Assembly: GCA_009702645.1 (NCBI GenBank)
Contig: WLHO01000037.1
Location: 1 to 6,745 of the forward strand
Source: Actinomycetota bacterium
GTDB lineage: Bacteria > Actinomycetota > Actinomycetes > Actinomycetales > Microbacteriaceae
DNA length: 6,745 nucleotides
Reading direction: 5' to 3'
Both the position numbers and the translations under genes were made by a program. Position 1 is the stretch's first letter. Each line of letters starts with the position of its first letter. The notes under the pieces were generated by a model, which made no database searches, was not told the origin of the DNA, and saw nothing but the letters and a program-made list of their open reading frames with translations. This document shows positions 1-6,059 of this stretch, in pieces.

Positions 1-434
1 ATAAAGGTGAACTAGTTGGCATAAACGTAGCTATCGCAAGCGCGGGTTCATTCTCCCAGTCAGGAAACATCGGAGTGGGGTTTGCGATTCCGGCTAACGT
101 TGCCAAGCGCATTGCTGCTGAAATCATCGAAACCGGAGATGCAAGTCACGGTTTACTCGGTGCACTGGTATCTGACGCTATGTCATCTGATGACGGCGCA
201 GGTTTTCCTATCGGAGTAAGCGTTGTTGAGTTGACACCTGGCGGAGCAGCCGAAGAAGCTGGAATCTTGCCAGGGGATGTCATAACCAGAATCAATGGAA
301 AGCCGGTTACAACAGCTAGTGAGCTAACTGCAGCCGTTCGACAAGAGCCTGCTGGTTCAAGGGTTAAAATCGAAGCACTGCGGGATGAAATCAAGCTAAG
401 TTTTGATGTCATCTTGCAAGATGCTGATAACTAA
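1..434 (+). CDS. HtrA/DegP-like serine protease, C-terminal part (5'-truncated)
   Basis: This is the 3' end of a trypsin-like (S1C) serine protease with a PDZ domain. The reading frame is open from the window edge (first full codon at position 3). It begins with GELVGINVAIAS, followed by GNIGVGFAIP. In HtrA/DegP-family proteases these segments lie just after the catalytic GNSGG(P/A) loop, so the active-site serine should sit only a few residues upstream of the window and is not visible. A PDZ domain follows, roughly from HGLLGALVSDA to the end, with the typical PGGAAEEAGILPGDVITRINGKPV core. Family members are usually membrane-anchored or exported and degrade or chaperone misfolded envelope proteins; the anchor would lie outside the window. 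The frame ends at TAA 432-434, 17 bp before the DUF3039 gene, so the two could be co-transcribed. The ATG at 75 is internal and not a start. The family call is secure; the exact orthologue is not. Confidence 0.9.
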   Translation, partial: KGELVGINVAIASAGSFSQSGNIGVGFAIPANVAKRIAAEIIETGDASHGLLGALVSDAMSSDDGAGFPIGVSVVELTPGGAAEEAGILPGDVITRINGKPVTTASELTAAVRQEPAGSRVKIEALRDEIKLSFDVILQDADN

Positions 435-451
435 AGCCGAAAGAGACCTAA

Positions 452-718
452 TTGAATCAGAGTGCACCTGCTGAAACCAGCGAGTTTGGTACTGACACCA
501 CTTCGGCCCCCAAGCTCGTTGAACCAGGCGATCACGAGAGATTTTCTCACTACGTAAAGAAAGAGAAGATTGTCGAGTCCGCTGTTATGGGCACGCCGGT
601 TATTGCACTTTGCGGCAAAGTATGGGTGCCAGGTAGAGACCCGAAGAATTTTCCTATTTGCCCTGCCTGCAAGGAAATTCACTCCAAGCTAAAACCTGGC
701 GACGAGGATAAAAACTAA
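452..718 (+). CDS. DUF3039 family protein, small actinobacterial conserved protein
   Basis: This is an 88-residue protein of unknown function matching the DUF3039 family, which is widespread in Actinobacteria. Residues 1-26 are polar and probably disordered. The conserved block starts at DHERFSHYVKKEKI (27-40) and continues through GTPVIALCGKVWVPGRDP (47-64) to FPICPACKEIH (67-77). Cys54 and the Cys70-x-x-Cys73 pair could bind a metal such as zinc, but this is inference from spacing only. Translation starts at TTG 452, because the next in-frame ATG (Met46) would remove the conserved block. A purine-rich GAAAGAGA at 439-446 lies 5 nt upstream as a weak ribosome binding site. The gene follows the protease gene by 17 bp. 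Its TAA stop overlaps the TAG stop of convergent pncB. I assign no function. Confidence 0.88.
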   Translation: MNQSAPAETSEFGTDTTSAPKLVEPGDHERFSHYVKKEKIVESAVMGTPVIALCGKVWVPGRDPKNFPICPACKEIHSKLKPGDEDKN

Positions 719-2010
719 ACGAACTTCGTAGGTATTGCAGGCTCGCCCTTAGTTAAACGATGAGCACTTGCAGGAAGCGCGGCCTTTACTTTCGCATGGT
801 GAGCTCTAGCTGATTCAACACCGGCTTGTCCAACCAGACCGTTTTGGATCTGTCCTTGAATTACTAGATCAACCAAAAGCGCCCTGTCGCCTGCAGCAAG
901 CTTTGGGTTCGAGGCAGAAATCAGTTCTGCTGTTGCAGTGTTGTTCTCGTGAGAGCGTGCGGCTTGCTTTTTTCCACCGAGATTAGTTTTCTTAGCTGAC
1001 TGCTTTGAAACTTCATGCCACTGACCCGACTCATCCTGGAATGCGACCATCTTGTAAACGAATCCAGCGGCAGGAACTCCTGAGCCGGTGACAACGGATG
1101 TCCCAACACCGTAAGCGTCAACAGGCGCTGCGGCCAAGGATGCAATTGCAAATTCGTCAAGGTCGTTGGTGACTGTGATTTTTGTTTCTCGAGCTCCAAG
1201 TTTGTCTAGTAGCGCTCTAGCCTTTGCTACTTCGATTGGTAAATCTCCTGAGTCGATTCGTACGCCGCCGAGATTCGTACCTGCAACGCTGATGGCATTT
1301 TCAATGCCGGCTTCAATGTTGTAGGTGTCAACCAGGAACGTGGTGTTTTCCCCGAAAGCTTCTAGTTGAGCCGCGAACGCTTGAGTCTCGCTGTCATGCA
1401 ACAAAGTGAAGGCATGAGATGCGGTGCCCATGGTCTTGATGCCGAAGCTACGACCTGCTTCAAGATTTGATGTTGCACTAAAGCCGGCGATGTAAGCAGC
1501 TCTTGCAGCAGCCACTGCCGAAGATTCGCCAGTTCTTCTAGATCCCATTTCAGATACTGGCCTTGAGCCAGCAGCTGTGACCATCCTTGCTGCTGCGCTG
1601 GCAACTGCGCTGTCATAGTTCAGAACTGAAAGAATTAGGGTTTCAAGAATCACCGCTTCGGCAAAGCTGGCCTCCACAATTAGAACTGGGGAGTAGGGGA
1701 AGTAAATCTCTCCCTCTGCGTATCCGTGGATGTCTCCAGAAAACTTGTAGTCCGCTAACCATGTGGCAGTTGATTGGTCGATTATCTTTTCTTGAAGCAA
1801 CCAATCGATTTCATCTTTTGAGAATTGGAACTGCTTGATCAGTTCAAGAAGTCGACCGGTTCCTGCAAACACTCCATAGCGTCTGCCACCTGCAAGTGTT
1901 CTTGAGAAAACCTCAAAGACACCCTTGCGGTGAGCTTTTCCAGACTTTAGTGCCGCCTGGAGCATGGTTAGCTCGTAGCGGTCTGTAAGTAGGGCGGAAG
2001 TAGAAAGCAC
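715..2010 (-). CDS. pncB: Nicotinate phosphoribosyltransferase
   Basis: This cytoplasmic enzyme converts nicotinate and PRPP, with ATP, to nicotinate mononucleotide, the entry step of the Preiss-Handler NAD salvage route. The 431-residue length is normal for the actinobacterial type. The N-terminus LLTDRYELTMLQAAL (7-21) is the family hallmark. Other motifs are FSRTLAGGRRYGVFAG (35-50), EMGSRRTG (154-161), TMGTASHAFTLLHD (193-206), DTYN (228-231), RIDSGDL (251-257) and YGVGTSVVTG (300-309). His199 in the ASHAF segment is the likely counterpart of the histidine phosphorylated in the family. The start is GTG 2010-2008; an in-frame TAG lies 12 nt upstream, and the LLTDRYELTM motif begins at residue 7, so no other start fits. 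No good Shine-Dalgarno is seen, and a TAGGCT hexamer 6 nt upstream suggests a leaderless transcript. It diverges from murI and converges on the DUF3039 gene. Confidence 0.96.
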   Translation of the reverse strand: MLSTSALLTDRYELTMLQAALKSGKAHRKGVFEVFSRTLAGGRRYGVFAGTGRLLELIKQFQFSKDEIDWLLQEKIIDQSTATWLADYKFSGDIHGYAEGEIYFPYSPVLIVEASFAEAVILETLILSVLNYDSAVASAAARMVTAAGSRPVSEMGSRRTGESSAVAAARAAYIAGFSATSNLEAGRSFGIKTMGTASHAFTLLHDSETQAFAAQLEAFGENTTFLVDTYNIEAGIENAISVAGTNLGGVRIDSGDLPIEVAKARALLDKLGARETKITVTNDLDEFAIASLAAAPVDAYGVGTSVVTGSGVPAAGFVYKMVAFQDESGQWHEVSKQSAKKTNLGGKKQAARSHENNTATAELISASNPKLAAGDRALLVDLVIQGQIQNGLVGQAGVESARAHHAKVKAALPASAHRLTKGEPAIPTKFV

Positions 2011-2016
2011 GTGATA

Positions 2017-2022
2017 AGCCTA
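2017..2022 (-). promoter_or_regulatory. Candidate -10 element of pncB (leaderless type)
   Basis: Read on the minus strand this is TAGGCT, fitting the loose actinobacterial TANNNT consensus but only 3 of 6 to TATAAT. It ends exactly 6 nt before the GTG of pncB, which would place transcription initiation at the start codon. No recognisable TTGACA-like -35 is present. With a 17-bp spacer the -35 region would coincide with the murI -10 hexamer. The same hexamer also forms an in-frame TAG stop upstream of pncB. Support is positional, so confidence is moderate. Confidence 0.45.
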
Positions 2023-2036
2023 GCCCGAGGGGCTCG
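2022..2036. repeat. Small overlapping inverted repeats centred between divergent promoters
   Basis: Two nested short palindromes occur: AGCCC-GAG-GGGCT at 2022-2034 and CGAG-GGG-CTCG at 2026-2036. The second is centred on position 2031, which is also the midpoint between the two candidate -10 hexamers and between the two GTG start codons. It could be an operator for a dimeric repressor acting on both pncB and murI, or chance in a GC-rich patch. I do not recognise it as a known NAD-regulator site. Confidence 0.35.
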
Positions 2037-2039
2037 CAA

Positions 2040-2045
2040 TAGAAT
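2040..2045 (+). promoter_or_regulatory. Candidate -10 element of murI (leaderless type)
   Basis: TAGAAT matches the TATAAT consensus at 5 of 6 positions and ends exactly 6 nt before the GTG start of murI. Transcription would therefore begin at or next to the start codon. There is no properly spaced Shine-Dalgarno: the only G-rich run (GGGG, 2047-2050) is one base from the GTG. No convincing -35 is visible. Confidence 0.6.
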
Positions 2046-2051
2046 TGGGGC

Positions 2052-2864
2052 GTGAATGAACCTCAAGCCAGCGCACCAATTGGAGTCTTCGACTCCGGCG
2101 TCGGGGGACTCACTGTAGCTCGGGCCATCATCGACCAGCTTCCAAATGAGTCGATTATTTATGTTGGCGATACCGCAAACACCCCTTACGGACCTAAGCC
2201 ACTTTCTGAGGTTCGCGAGCTCGCGCTAACTGTGATGGACAAACTCGTCGACGAGGGTGTGAAGGTTTTAGTAATCGCATGTAACTCAGCCTCAGCCGCT
2301 GTGCTTAGAGATGCTCGAGAAAGATACACCGAAGGCCGTGGAATACCTGTGGTTGAGGTAATCCAACCTGCAGTGCGCAGAGCCGTTGCCTCAACTTCAA
2401 ATGGAAAAGTTGGAGTAATTGGCACTCAAGCAACAATTGCCTCGAAAGCTTACGACGACGCATTCGCTGCTGCAGTCGACGTTGAGTTAGTTAGCGCAGC
2501 CTGCCCAAGCTTTGTTGAATTTGTCGAAAAGGGAATAACTAGTGGTCCAGAAATTATCTCGGCAGCCAGAACGTACCTAGCACCGCTAAAACAAGCTGGT
2601 GTTGACACTCTGGTTTTAGGTTGCACGCACTACCCACTTCTAACCGGAGCACTGTCTCTTGTCATGGGAGATAGTGTGACCCTAGTCTCATCGGCTGAAG
2701 AAACTGCAAAAGATCTATACAAAGTTTTGGTAGATAACGATTTGCTTAGAACCGATTCGGCTTCGCCAACACTGAGTTTTAGAGCAACCGGCGATGCCGC
2801 AAGCTTTGAGAAGTTGGCCAGGCGTTTCTTGGGCCCAGAAGTTTCCAAAGTGGAAAAGCTTTAG
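2052..2864 (+). CDS. murI: Glutamate racemase
   Basis: This enzyme interconverts L- and D-glutamate without a cofactor, supplying D-glutamate for the peptidoglycan stem peptide. The 270-residue protein has the complete family signature. The N-terminal [17 protein letters not shown] (10-26) carries Asp14 and Ser15. [11 protein letters not shown] (37-47) follows. The two catalytic cysteines are Cys77 in ACNSASAA (76-83) and Cys191 in LGCTHYPLL (189-197), with His193 next to the latter. The start is GTG 2052: an in-frame TAG lies 12 nt upstream and the FDSGVGG motif begins only 11 residues in, so a later start is excluded. It is the first gene of a plus-strand operon with rph (21-bp gap) and rdgB, an association also known in other actinobacteria. 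It is divergent from pncB across a 41-bp spacer. Confidence 0.97.
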   Translation: MNEPQASAPIGVFDSGVGGLTVARAIIDQLPNESIIYVGDTANTPYGPKPLSEVRELALTVMDKLVDEGVKVLVIACNSASAAVLRDARERYTEGRGIPVVEVIQPAVRRAVASTSNGKVGVIGTQATIASKAYDDAFAAAVDVELVSAACPSFVEFVEKGITSGPEIISAARTYLAPLKQAGVDTLVLGCTHYPLLTGALSLVMGDSVTLVSSAEETAKDLYKVLVDNDLLRTDSASPTLSFRATGDAASFEKLARRFLGPEVSKVEKL

Positions 2865-2869
2865 AAAAA

Positions 2870-2878
2870 GGAATAGGA
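2870..2878 (+). promoter_or_regulatory. Ribosome binding site deciding the TTG start of rph
   Basis: The purine-rich stretch contains two GGA cores (2870-2872 and 2876-2878). The second lies 7 nt before TTG 2886, normal Shine-Dalgarno spacing. It supports use of the TTG codon for rph, where no ATG or GTG is available between the upstream in-frame TAG (2874-2876) and the conserved N-terminus. Confidence 0.6.
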
Positions 2879-2885
2879 ATACAAC

Positions 2886-3620
2886 TTGCAAAGAGTAGAC
2901 GGACGATCTCCCGATCAGCTTCGAAAAGTAACAGTTGAGCGAGGCTGGTCCTCTCACGCTGAAGGCTCAGCTTTGATTAGCTTTGGTGAGACAAGGGTTC
3001 TTTGCACGGCATCGTTTACCAATGGAGTCCCGCGCTGGAAAGTTGGCAAGGGCGAAGGCTGGGTCACAGCCGAGTATTCAATGTTGCCACGCGCAACTCA
3101 CGACAGATCTGACCGCGAGGCCGTCAAGGGAAAAATCGGAGGGCGCACTCACGAGATTTCTCGCTTGATTGGAAGAGCTCTTCGTTCGGTAGTTGATTTC
3201 AAGGCTTTGGGTGAAAACACCATCGTTATCGACTGTGATGTTTTGCAGGCCGATGGCGGAACTAGAACCGCTGCGATTACCGGAGCGTACATCGCTTTAG
3301 TAGATGCAATCGAGTGGGGTAAGACGCAGAAGTTCATATCAGAAAAGAAGCAGCCGCTATCAGATAGCATCGCGGCTATCTCGGTTGGAATTATCGATCA
3401 GGTACCAATGCTTGATCTTGCCTACACAGAGGACGTTAGGGCAGAAACCGACATGAATGTTGTTGTCACTGGCTCCGGCAAGTTTGTTGAGGTTCAGGGA
3501 ACTGCCGAAGCGGCTCCATTTGACCGCGCTGAACTAAATGCGCTTTTGGATCTTGCATTAAAGGGAACTGCGGAGCTAACTGCTTTGCAGGCTCAGATTC
3601 TGAAAAGCCCGAGGCCGTAG
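2886..3620 (+). CDS. rph: Ribonuclease PH
   Basis: This phosphorolytic 3'-5' exoribonuclease trims the 3' ends of tRNA precursors, releasing nucleoside diphosphates; the family works as a hexameric ring. The 244 residues show the full family pattern: [10 protein letters not shown] (4-13), [17 protein letters not shown] (18-34), [23 protein letters not shown] (49-71), [16 protein letters not shown] (85-100) and [19 protein letters not shown] (116-134). [14 protein letters not shown] (180-193) completes it. Arg87 and Arg127 correspond to the phosphate-binding arginines (Arg86 and Arg126 in other RNase PH enzymes). The start is TTG 2886, forced by an in-frame TAG four codons upstream and supported by a GGA ribosome binding site. 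It follows murI by 21 bp and precedes rdgB by 3 bp in the same frame. It would process the unencoded-CCA type of tRNA seen at 4188-4259. Confidence 0.97.
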   Translation: MQRVDGRSPDQLRKVTVERGWSSHAEGSALISFGETRVLCTASFTNGVPRWKVGKGEGWVTAEYSMLPRATHDRSDREAVKGKIGGRTHEISRLIGRALRSVVDFKALGENTIVIDCDVLQADGGTRTAAITGAYIALVDAIEWGKTQKFISEKKQPLSDSIAAISVGIIDQVPMLDLAYTEDVRAETDMNVVVTGSGKFVEVQGTAEAAPFDRAELNALLDLALKGTAELTALQAQILKSPRP

Positions 3621-3623
3621 AAG

Positions 3624-4199
3624 TTGGAACTTGTTCTAGCAACCCACAACGCCCATAAGGTAAAAGAAGTGGCTGCCATTTTGGAGCCAATTGTTCCTGG
3701 TTTGTCGCTACTTGGCTACGACGGACCAGAGCCTGTGGAAGACGGCACCTCTTTTCTGGAGAATTCTCTGATCAAGGCTAGAGCAGCATTTGCTCACACC
3801 GGCAAACCTTCGATTGCGGATGACTCTGGAATAGCCGTTGAAATTCTTGGAGGCTCGCCTGGGATTTTTTCCGCACGTTGGTCGGGTTCAAAAGATGATG
3901 TGAAAAATCGGCAGTTGCTTCTTTCGCAATTAGCTGATGTTAAAGAAGGAAATCGTCAGGCAAGTTTTATCTGCACTATTTCTCTTGTCAGTCAAGAAGG
4001 GGAGCAGAGCTTCACGGGAGTATGCCCTGGAAGAATTGCGTTTGCAGAATCTGGTGAAAATGGTTTTGGCTACGACCCAATCTTTATTCCTGAGGGCTTT
4101 GAGATAACTACTGGAGAGCTGGAGCCGATGGTGAAGAACTCCATAAGTCATCGCTCAATGGCGCTTTCACAACTGGCTAGCTTTTTGCGCCCCCAGTAG
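3624..4199 (+). CDS. rdgB: XTP/dITP pyrophosphatase (Ham1/RdgB family)
   Basis: This enzyme hydrolyses non-canonical purine triphosphates (XTP, ITP, dITP) to monophosphates and pyrophosphate, keeping deaminated purines out of nucleic acids. The 191-residue length is typical. Motifs in order are ATHNAHKVKE (6-15), EDGTSFLENSLIKARAA (39-55), ADDSGIAVEILGGSPGIFSARWSG (65-88), GFGYDPIF (147-154) and KNSISHR (171-177). Asp66/Asp67 and the SHR triplet are the expected active-site residues. The start is TTG 3624: the codon two positions upstream in the same frame is the rph stop. A GAGG at 3611-3614, inside rph, lies 9 nt upstream as a plausible ribosome binding site, which implies coupled translation. 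The last three codons and the stop overlap the 3' end of the opposite-strand tRNA-Arg gene by 12 nt. Confidence 0.96.
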   Translation: MELVLATHNAHKVKEVAAILEPIVPGLSLLGYDGPEPVEDGTSFLENSLIKARAAFAHTGKPSIADDSGIAVEILGGSPGIFSARWSGSKDDVKNRQLLLSQLADVKEGNRQASFICTISLVSQEGEQSFTGVCPGRIAFAESGENGFGYDPIFIPEGFEITTGELEPMVKNSISHRSMALSQLASFLRPQ

Positions 4200-4259
4200 G
4201 ATTCGAACCTACGCTCCCGCCTCCGGAGGGCGGTGCTCTATCCCCTGAGCTATGGGGGC
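4188..4259 (-). tRNA. tRNA-Arg, anticodon CCG
   Basis: The minus strand folds into a standard 72-nt cloverleaf. The acceptor stem is GCCCCCA/TGGGGGC, the D arm GCTC/GAGC with loop AGGGGATA, and the anticodon stem CCGCC/GGCGG with loop CTCCGGA. A 4-nt variable region precedes the T arm GTAGG-TTCGAAT-CCTAC. The anticodon CCG (positions 4226-4224) reads the arginine codon CGG. The discriminator is G and no CCA is encoded (GCAA follows), so CCA must be added after transcription. It lies just upstream of argS, the synthetase that charges it, and is divergent from it. Its 3' 12 nt overlap the end of rdgB on the other strand. No oligo-T terminator is seen after the 3' end. Confidence 0.97.
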
Positions 4260-4271
4260 CATGCTTGCTTC

Positions 4272-4277
4272 AGCCTA
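4272..4277 (-). promoter_or_regulatory. Possible -10 element for tRNA-Arg
   Basis: On the minus strand this reads TAGGCT, the same hexamer as the candidate pncB -10, and lies 12 nt upstream of the first tRNA base. That distance would give a short 5' leader for RNase P to remove. No clear -35 hexamer is present, so the call is tentative. Confidence 0.3.
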
Positions 4278-4307
4278 ACAGCGTGGCTAGAAATGGGCCT
4301 TTCTCGG

Positions 4308-4313
4308 TATGAT
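4308..4313 (+). promoter_or_regulatory. Possible -10 element for argS-lysA
   Basis: TATGAT matches TATAAT at 5 of 6 positions and lies in the 139-bp spacer between tRNA-Arg and argS. Transcription from it would begin near 4320 and give a leader of about 80 nt before argS. No good -35 is visible at 16-18 bp upstream. Antisense transcription through the tRNA from the murI operon cannot be excluded as another source of argS mRNA. Confidence 0.4.
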
Positions 4314-4341
4314 TTGTAAAGAATTCCCTTTATTTACTGAG

Positions 4342-4389
4342 GTGTTTCTCACCGCCGAGATCTTGAATTCATTTAGCTCCTACTCGTGA
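4342..4389 (+). other. Possible 15-codon leader ORF upstream of argS
   Basis: A GTG-initiated frame encodes VFLTAEILNSFSSYS and stops at TGA 4387-4389. The stop lies inside the argS ribosome binding site (GTGAGG 4386-4391), an arrangement that would permit translational coupling. It has no separate Shine-Dalgarno and contains no arginine, so arginine-dependent attenuation through this peptide is not supported. It may well be chance. Confidence 0.15.
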
Positions 4390-4391
4390 GG
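4386..4391 (+). promoter_or_regulatory. Ribosome binding site of argS
   Basis: GTGAGG contains a GAGG core ending 7 nt before GTG 4399. It fixes the argS start at that GTG and marks argS as a leadered message, in contrast to murI and pncB. Confidence 0.6.
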
Positions 4392-4398
4392 CAAAATC

Positions 4399-6057
4399 GT
4401 GACTCCAGCAGAACTAGCTGTAGCCATTCGGCGCATCTTGGAACAGATGCAAGCTGATGGCTCGCTGGCTGCGGCCGAATTGCCAAGCGAAATTGTGGTC
4501 GAGCGACCAAGAAATCGCGAGCACGGTGATTGGGCAACCAACGCTGCAATGCAGCTAGCTGGATTGTTTGGACTAAACCCTAGAGCGTTTGCAGAGCTGC
4601 TGGCTCCGCGGATTGAAGCTCTCGATGACGTATCCAAGGTCGATATCGCAGGTCCTGGATTTATAAACATCACTTTGAATCTGGCAAGTGCTGGAGCACT
4701 AGCCAAAACCATAGTTGAAGCAGGTGCCAGCTACGGTAAGGGCGAATCTCTCAAGGGACTGAAGATGAACCTAGAGTTCGTCTCAGCCAACCCCACTGGA
4801 CCGATTCATATGGGTGGAACCCGTTGGGCTGCTGTCGGGGATTCGCTAGCTCGAGTGTTGGCATTTCAGGGTGCAGCTGTCACTCGCGAGTACTACTTCA
4901 ATGACCATGGTGAGCAAATTGACCGGTTTGCTAGATCTCTGTTGGCTCGTGCCAAAGGGTTGCCTGCCCCGGAGGATGGCTACGGTGGTCAGTACATCGA
5001 GCAAATTGCAAACGCTGTAATCGCCAAATCTTCGAAAGACATTCTTACTCTCAATGATGAGGATGCCCAGGAGGCTTTTAGAGCCGAGGGTGTTGAGCTC
5101 ATGTTTGGCGAAATCAGGCAGTCTCTTCACGAGTTCGGTGTTGACTTCGATGTTTACTTCCATGAAAACTCTCTTCACGAGTCAAAGGCAGTTGAGAAAG
5201 CCATCACCCGTCTTCGCGAACTCGGTCATGTTTTCGATGAAGATGGTGCCGTTTGGCTTCGCTCGACTGATTTTGGAGATGACCGAGATCGAGTAATCGT
5301 GAAATCCGATGGTAAGGCTGCCTACATTGCAGGAGATCTTGCCTACTACTTGGATAAGCGAGAGCGCGGATTCGATCGCTGCCTGATCATGCTTGGAGCA
5401 GATCACCACGGTTATGTTCAGCGCATGATGGCGATGTGTGCTGCCTTTGGTGATGAGCCAGGCGTGAATCTAGAAATCCTAATCGGGCAGATGGTGAATC
5501 TACTTCGTGACGGTGAACCAGTTCGAATGTCCAAGCGCGCTGGAACTGTAGTGACGATGGAAGATCTTGTTGAAGCAGTGGGTGTAGATGCAGCAAGGTA
5601 TGCGCTCGCAAGGTCTTCTTCAAACTCGCAGCTTGATATCGATTTAGCCCAGCTGTCAAAGAAGACCAATGATAACCCAGTGTTTTACGTTCAGTACGCT
5701 CATGCCAGAACTCAGCAGGTTGCGGTAAATGCAAAGAGCATGGGAGTTGACCACTCAAACTTTGATCCGTCGCTTCTAAATCACGCTACCGAGACTGATC
5801 TTCTTGCCAAGCTAAGTGAACTACCGAGACTTGCAATTCAGGCTGCAGAGTTTAGAGAGCCACACCGAATCGCAAGGTACCTAGAAGAGGTTGCTGGTAG
5901 CTATCACCGCTGGTACGACAACTGCCGAGTGATTCCTTTGTCCGACAAGCCAGTTGAACCAATCCACTCCACCAGATTGTGGCTAAATGACGCGGCCGGA
6001 GTTGTGCTGCGCAACGGTTTGAATCTTTTGGGCGTCTCTGCTCCGGAACGGATGTAA
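4399..6057 (+). CDS. argS: Arginyl-tRNA synthetase
   Basis: This class I synthetase attaches arginine to tRNA-Arg using ATP. The 552-residue protein is full length. Residues 1-95 form the ArgRS-specific N-terminal domain ([20 protein letters not shown] at 35-54; GPGFINITL at 85-93). The catalytic Rossmann core follows, with [24 protein letters not shown] from 127. Its HIGH-like motif is HMGG at 137-140. [11 protein letters not shown] and the KMSKS-like RMSKR (376-380) complete the core. The C-terminal DALR anticodon-binding domain begins near [12 protein letters not shown] (426-437). HMGG and RMSKR are, as far as I recall, normal in actinobacterial ArgRS and not a sign of inactivity. The start is GTG 4399 with a GAGG site 7 nt upstream. 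lysA follows after 2 bp, a pairing also seen in other actinobacteria (for example Mycobacterium tuberculosis Rv1292-Rv1293). Confidence 0.97.
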   Translation: MTPAELAVAIRRILEQMQADGSLAAAELPSEIVVERPRNREHGDWATNAAMQLAGLFGLNPRAFAELLAPRIEALDDVSKVDIAGPGFINITLNLASAGALAKTIVEAGASYGKGESLKGLKMNLEFVSANPTGPIHMGGTRWAAVGDSLARVLAFQGAAVTREYYFNDHGEQIDRFARSLLARAKGLPAPEDGYGGQYIEQIANAVIAKSSKDILTLNDEDAQEAFRAEGVELMFGEIRQSLHEFGVDFDVYFHENSLHESKAVEKAITRLRELGHVFDEDGAVWLRSTDFGDDRDRVIVKSDGKAAYIAGDLAYYLDKRERGFDRCLIMLGADHHGYVQRMMAMCAAFGDEPGVNLEILIGQMVNLLRDGEPVRMSKRAGTVVTMEDLVEAVGVDAARYALARSSSNSQLDIDLAQLSKKTNDNPVFYVQYAHARTQQVAVNAKSMGVDHSNFDPSLLNHATETDLLAKLSELPRLAIQAAEFREPHRIARYLEEVAGSYHRWYDNCRVIPLSDKPVEPIHSTRLWLNDAAGVVLRNGLNLLGVSAPERM

Positions 6058-6059
6058 TC

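Noticed and set aside
146..412. Open frame on the minus strand opposite the protease gene, and similar long shadow frames opposite murI, argS and pncB
   Set aside because: They lack recognisable motifs and ribosome binding sites and lie wholly within well-conserved genes in other frames.
4181..4187. T-run at the end of rdgB as a terminator
   Set aside because: The run (CTTTTTG) is inside the coding sequence, has no preceding GC hairpin on the plus strand, and on the minus strand reads as A residues after the tRNA.
4807..5538. ArgRS signature motifs HMGG and RMSKR deviate from HIGH and KMSKS
   Set aside because: From what I recall of the family, this form is usual in actinobacterial ArgRS, so it is lineage-typical and not a degenerate or duplicated synthetase.
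4427..6054. CGG codons in argS (for example codon 11 and near the end) read by the adjacent tRNA-Arg(CCG), suggesting feedback
   Set aside because: CGG also occurs in the protease, murI and rdgB genes in this window, so it is not a rare or argS-specific codon here.
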